Of a stretch of 6,039 bases of DNA, positions 5,495 through 6,039 are shown in pieces. Made by a program: the position numbers and the translations under genes. The stretch's first letter is position 1, and each line of letters begins with the position of its first letter. The notes beneath the pieces were generated by a model, which was given only the letters and a program-made list of their open reading frames with translations, did no database searches and had not been told where the DNA came from. The stretch is from Methanocorpusculum sp. (GTDB lineage: Archaea; Halobacteriota; Methanomicrobia; Methanomicrobiales; Methanocorpusculaceae): positions 1-6,039 of the forward strand of contig DALTVZ010000120.1 in the NCBI GenBank assembly GCA_029987315.1, in the 5' to 3' direction.

Positions 5495-6039
5495 GGGGTG
5501 GTTACGAAAGAAATGGCCTCTTCAAGGTCGTATTTTGTCTGATATTTCTTTGCGAAGTAGTTGATGACGGTCTCAAGGTCGTGCCGGAGGGTGATGTCTG
5601 CGTTTGGGTGAGTGGGTGGGATCCACTGGGGCCAGTCGATGAGCCAGACGGTATCTCCGTCACACATGATGTTGTATTCGGAGAGGTCGCCGTGAATAAA
5701 TCCGGCGGCGTATGCTTTTTTCACCTCGGCGAGGATGTCGGCATAGACGGTGTCCGGGTCTTCGAGGACGCAGCGGAAGAGGTTGTTTCCGCAGATCTGG
5801 GACATGACGATGGTGTGCCGGTTGATGTCGATCGGGACGGGGACGTTGACTTTGCCGTTCAATGCTTTGAGTGCTTCGTATTCCCGTTCTGCTGATTTTG
5901 CGGAGGCGAAGATCCAGGGGCAGTGTCCTTCGCCGGGCATGTATTCACGGTTGGTTTTGAGGGTCTGGAAGGAGCGTTGTCCGACTTTGTGGATCTTGAG
6001 GACGACGGTGCCAAAGCCGAGCGCCTCGAATATTTCGGA
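5491..6039 (-). CDS. RIO2-family atypical protein kinase, C-terminal 182 residues (cut by window edge)
   Basis: The reading frame stays open to the right edge, so the gene extends beyond the window and the internal Met near 5940 is not its start. Visible parts (fragment numbering, residue 1 at 6039) are the glycine-rich nucleotide loop GFGTVVLK (8-15), KVGQRSFQTLKTNREY (18-33), a PWIFASAKSAEREYEALK stretch (40-57), NRHTIVM, the catalytic loop HGDLSEYNIM (about residues 118-127) and the metal-binding LIDWPQW. The IDWPQ form and the phrase RxSFxxLKxNREY are typical of RIO2 rather than RIO1. RIO2 is an ATPase/kinase acting in late maturation of the small ribosomal subunit in archaea and eukaryotes; its N-terminal winged-helix domain would lie outside the window. 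The stop codon overlaps the DUF460 start by four bases (ATGA), making RIO2 the visible upstream member of a likely RIO2-DUF460-thiL operon. Confidence 0.93.
   Translation of the reverse strand, partial: SEIFEALGFGTVVLKIHKVGQRSFQTLKTNREYMPGEGHCPWIFASAKSAEREYEALKALNGKVNVPVPIDINRHTIVMSQICGNNLFRCVLEDPDTVYADILAEVKKAYAAGFIHGDLSEYNIMCDGDTVWLIDWPQWIPPTHPNADITLRHDLETVINYFAKKYQTKYDLEEAISFVTTP

Noticed and set aside
5491..5940. A complete 149-residue kinase starting at the Met near 5940
   Set aside because: The frame continues to the window edge and includes the RIO2 nucleotide loop GFGTVVLK, so the gene is simply cut by the window.

Overview
The window looks like the chromosome of a methanogenic archaeon, most probably of the order Methanomicrobiales and possibly close to Methanocorpusculum. 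This is inferred from gene content and family resemblance, not from a database match. The markers are archaeal: a RIO2 kinase, a DUF460/COG2433 protein, an archaemetzincin, a UPF0146 protein and an archaeal-type YchF GTPase. The candidate promoters are TATA-like, and coding sequence fills almost the whole window.

Six of the seven genes lie on the minus strand. Read from right to left, the first block is RIO2 kinase (cut by the right edge), then a 782-residue DUF460 protein, then thiamine-monophosphate kinase ThiL. These are joined by an ATGA and a TAATG overlap and look like one operon. A short UPF0146 gene on the plus strand follows; it meets thiL tail to tail with a 13-bp overlap that contains two small perfect inverted repeats. 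Sharing a very short divergent promoter region with it is a second minus-strand pair, an archaemetzincin protease and a Cas1-like protein, joined by another ATGA overlap. At the left edge is the first part of a YchF-family GTPase with its own TATA-like promoter. No gap without a gene exceeds about 75 bp. I see no tRNA, rRNA, insertion sequence or CRISPR array.

Most of the content is housekeeping: ribosome maturation (RIO2), translation-associated GTPase (YchF) and thiamine pyrophosphate synthesis (ThiL). The most interesting item is the Cas1-like gene. It stands alone without cas2, effector genes or repeats, keeps the Cas1 fold signature, and appears to have lost two of the catalytic positions (the Glu and the His), yet has an intact frame coupled to a metalloprotease gene. 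Also notable, the DUF460 protein has lost the first acid of its RuvC-like motif and carries a Pro/Lys/Ala-rich tail built from a tandem 36-bp DNA repeat. I do not see convincing evidence for a complete new multi-gene system. The archaemetzincin-Cas1 pair is the best candidate for an undescribed functional link.
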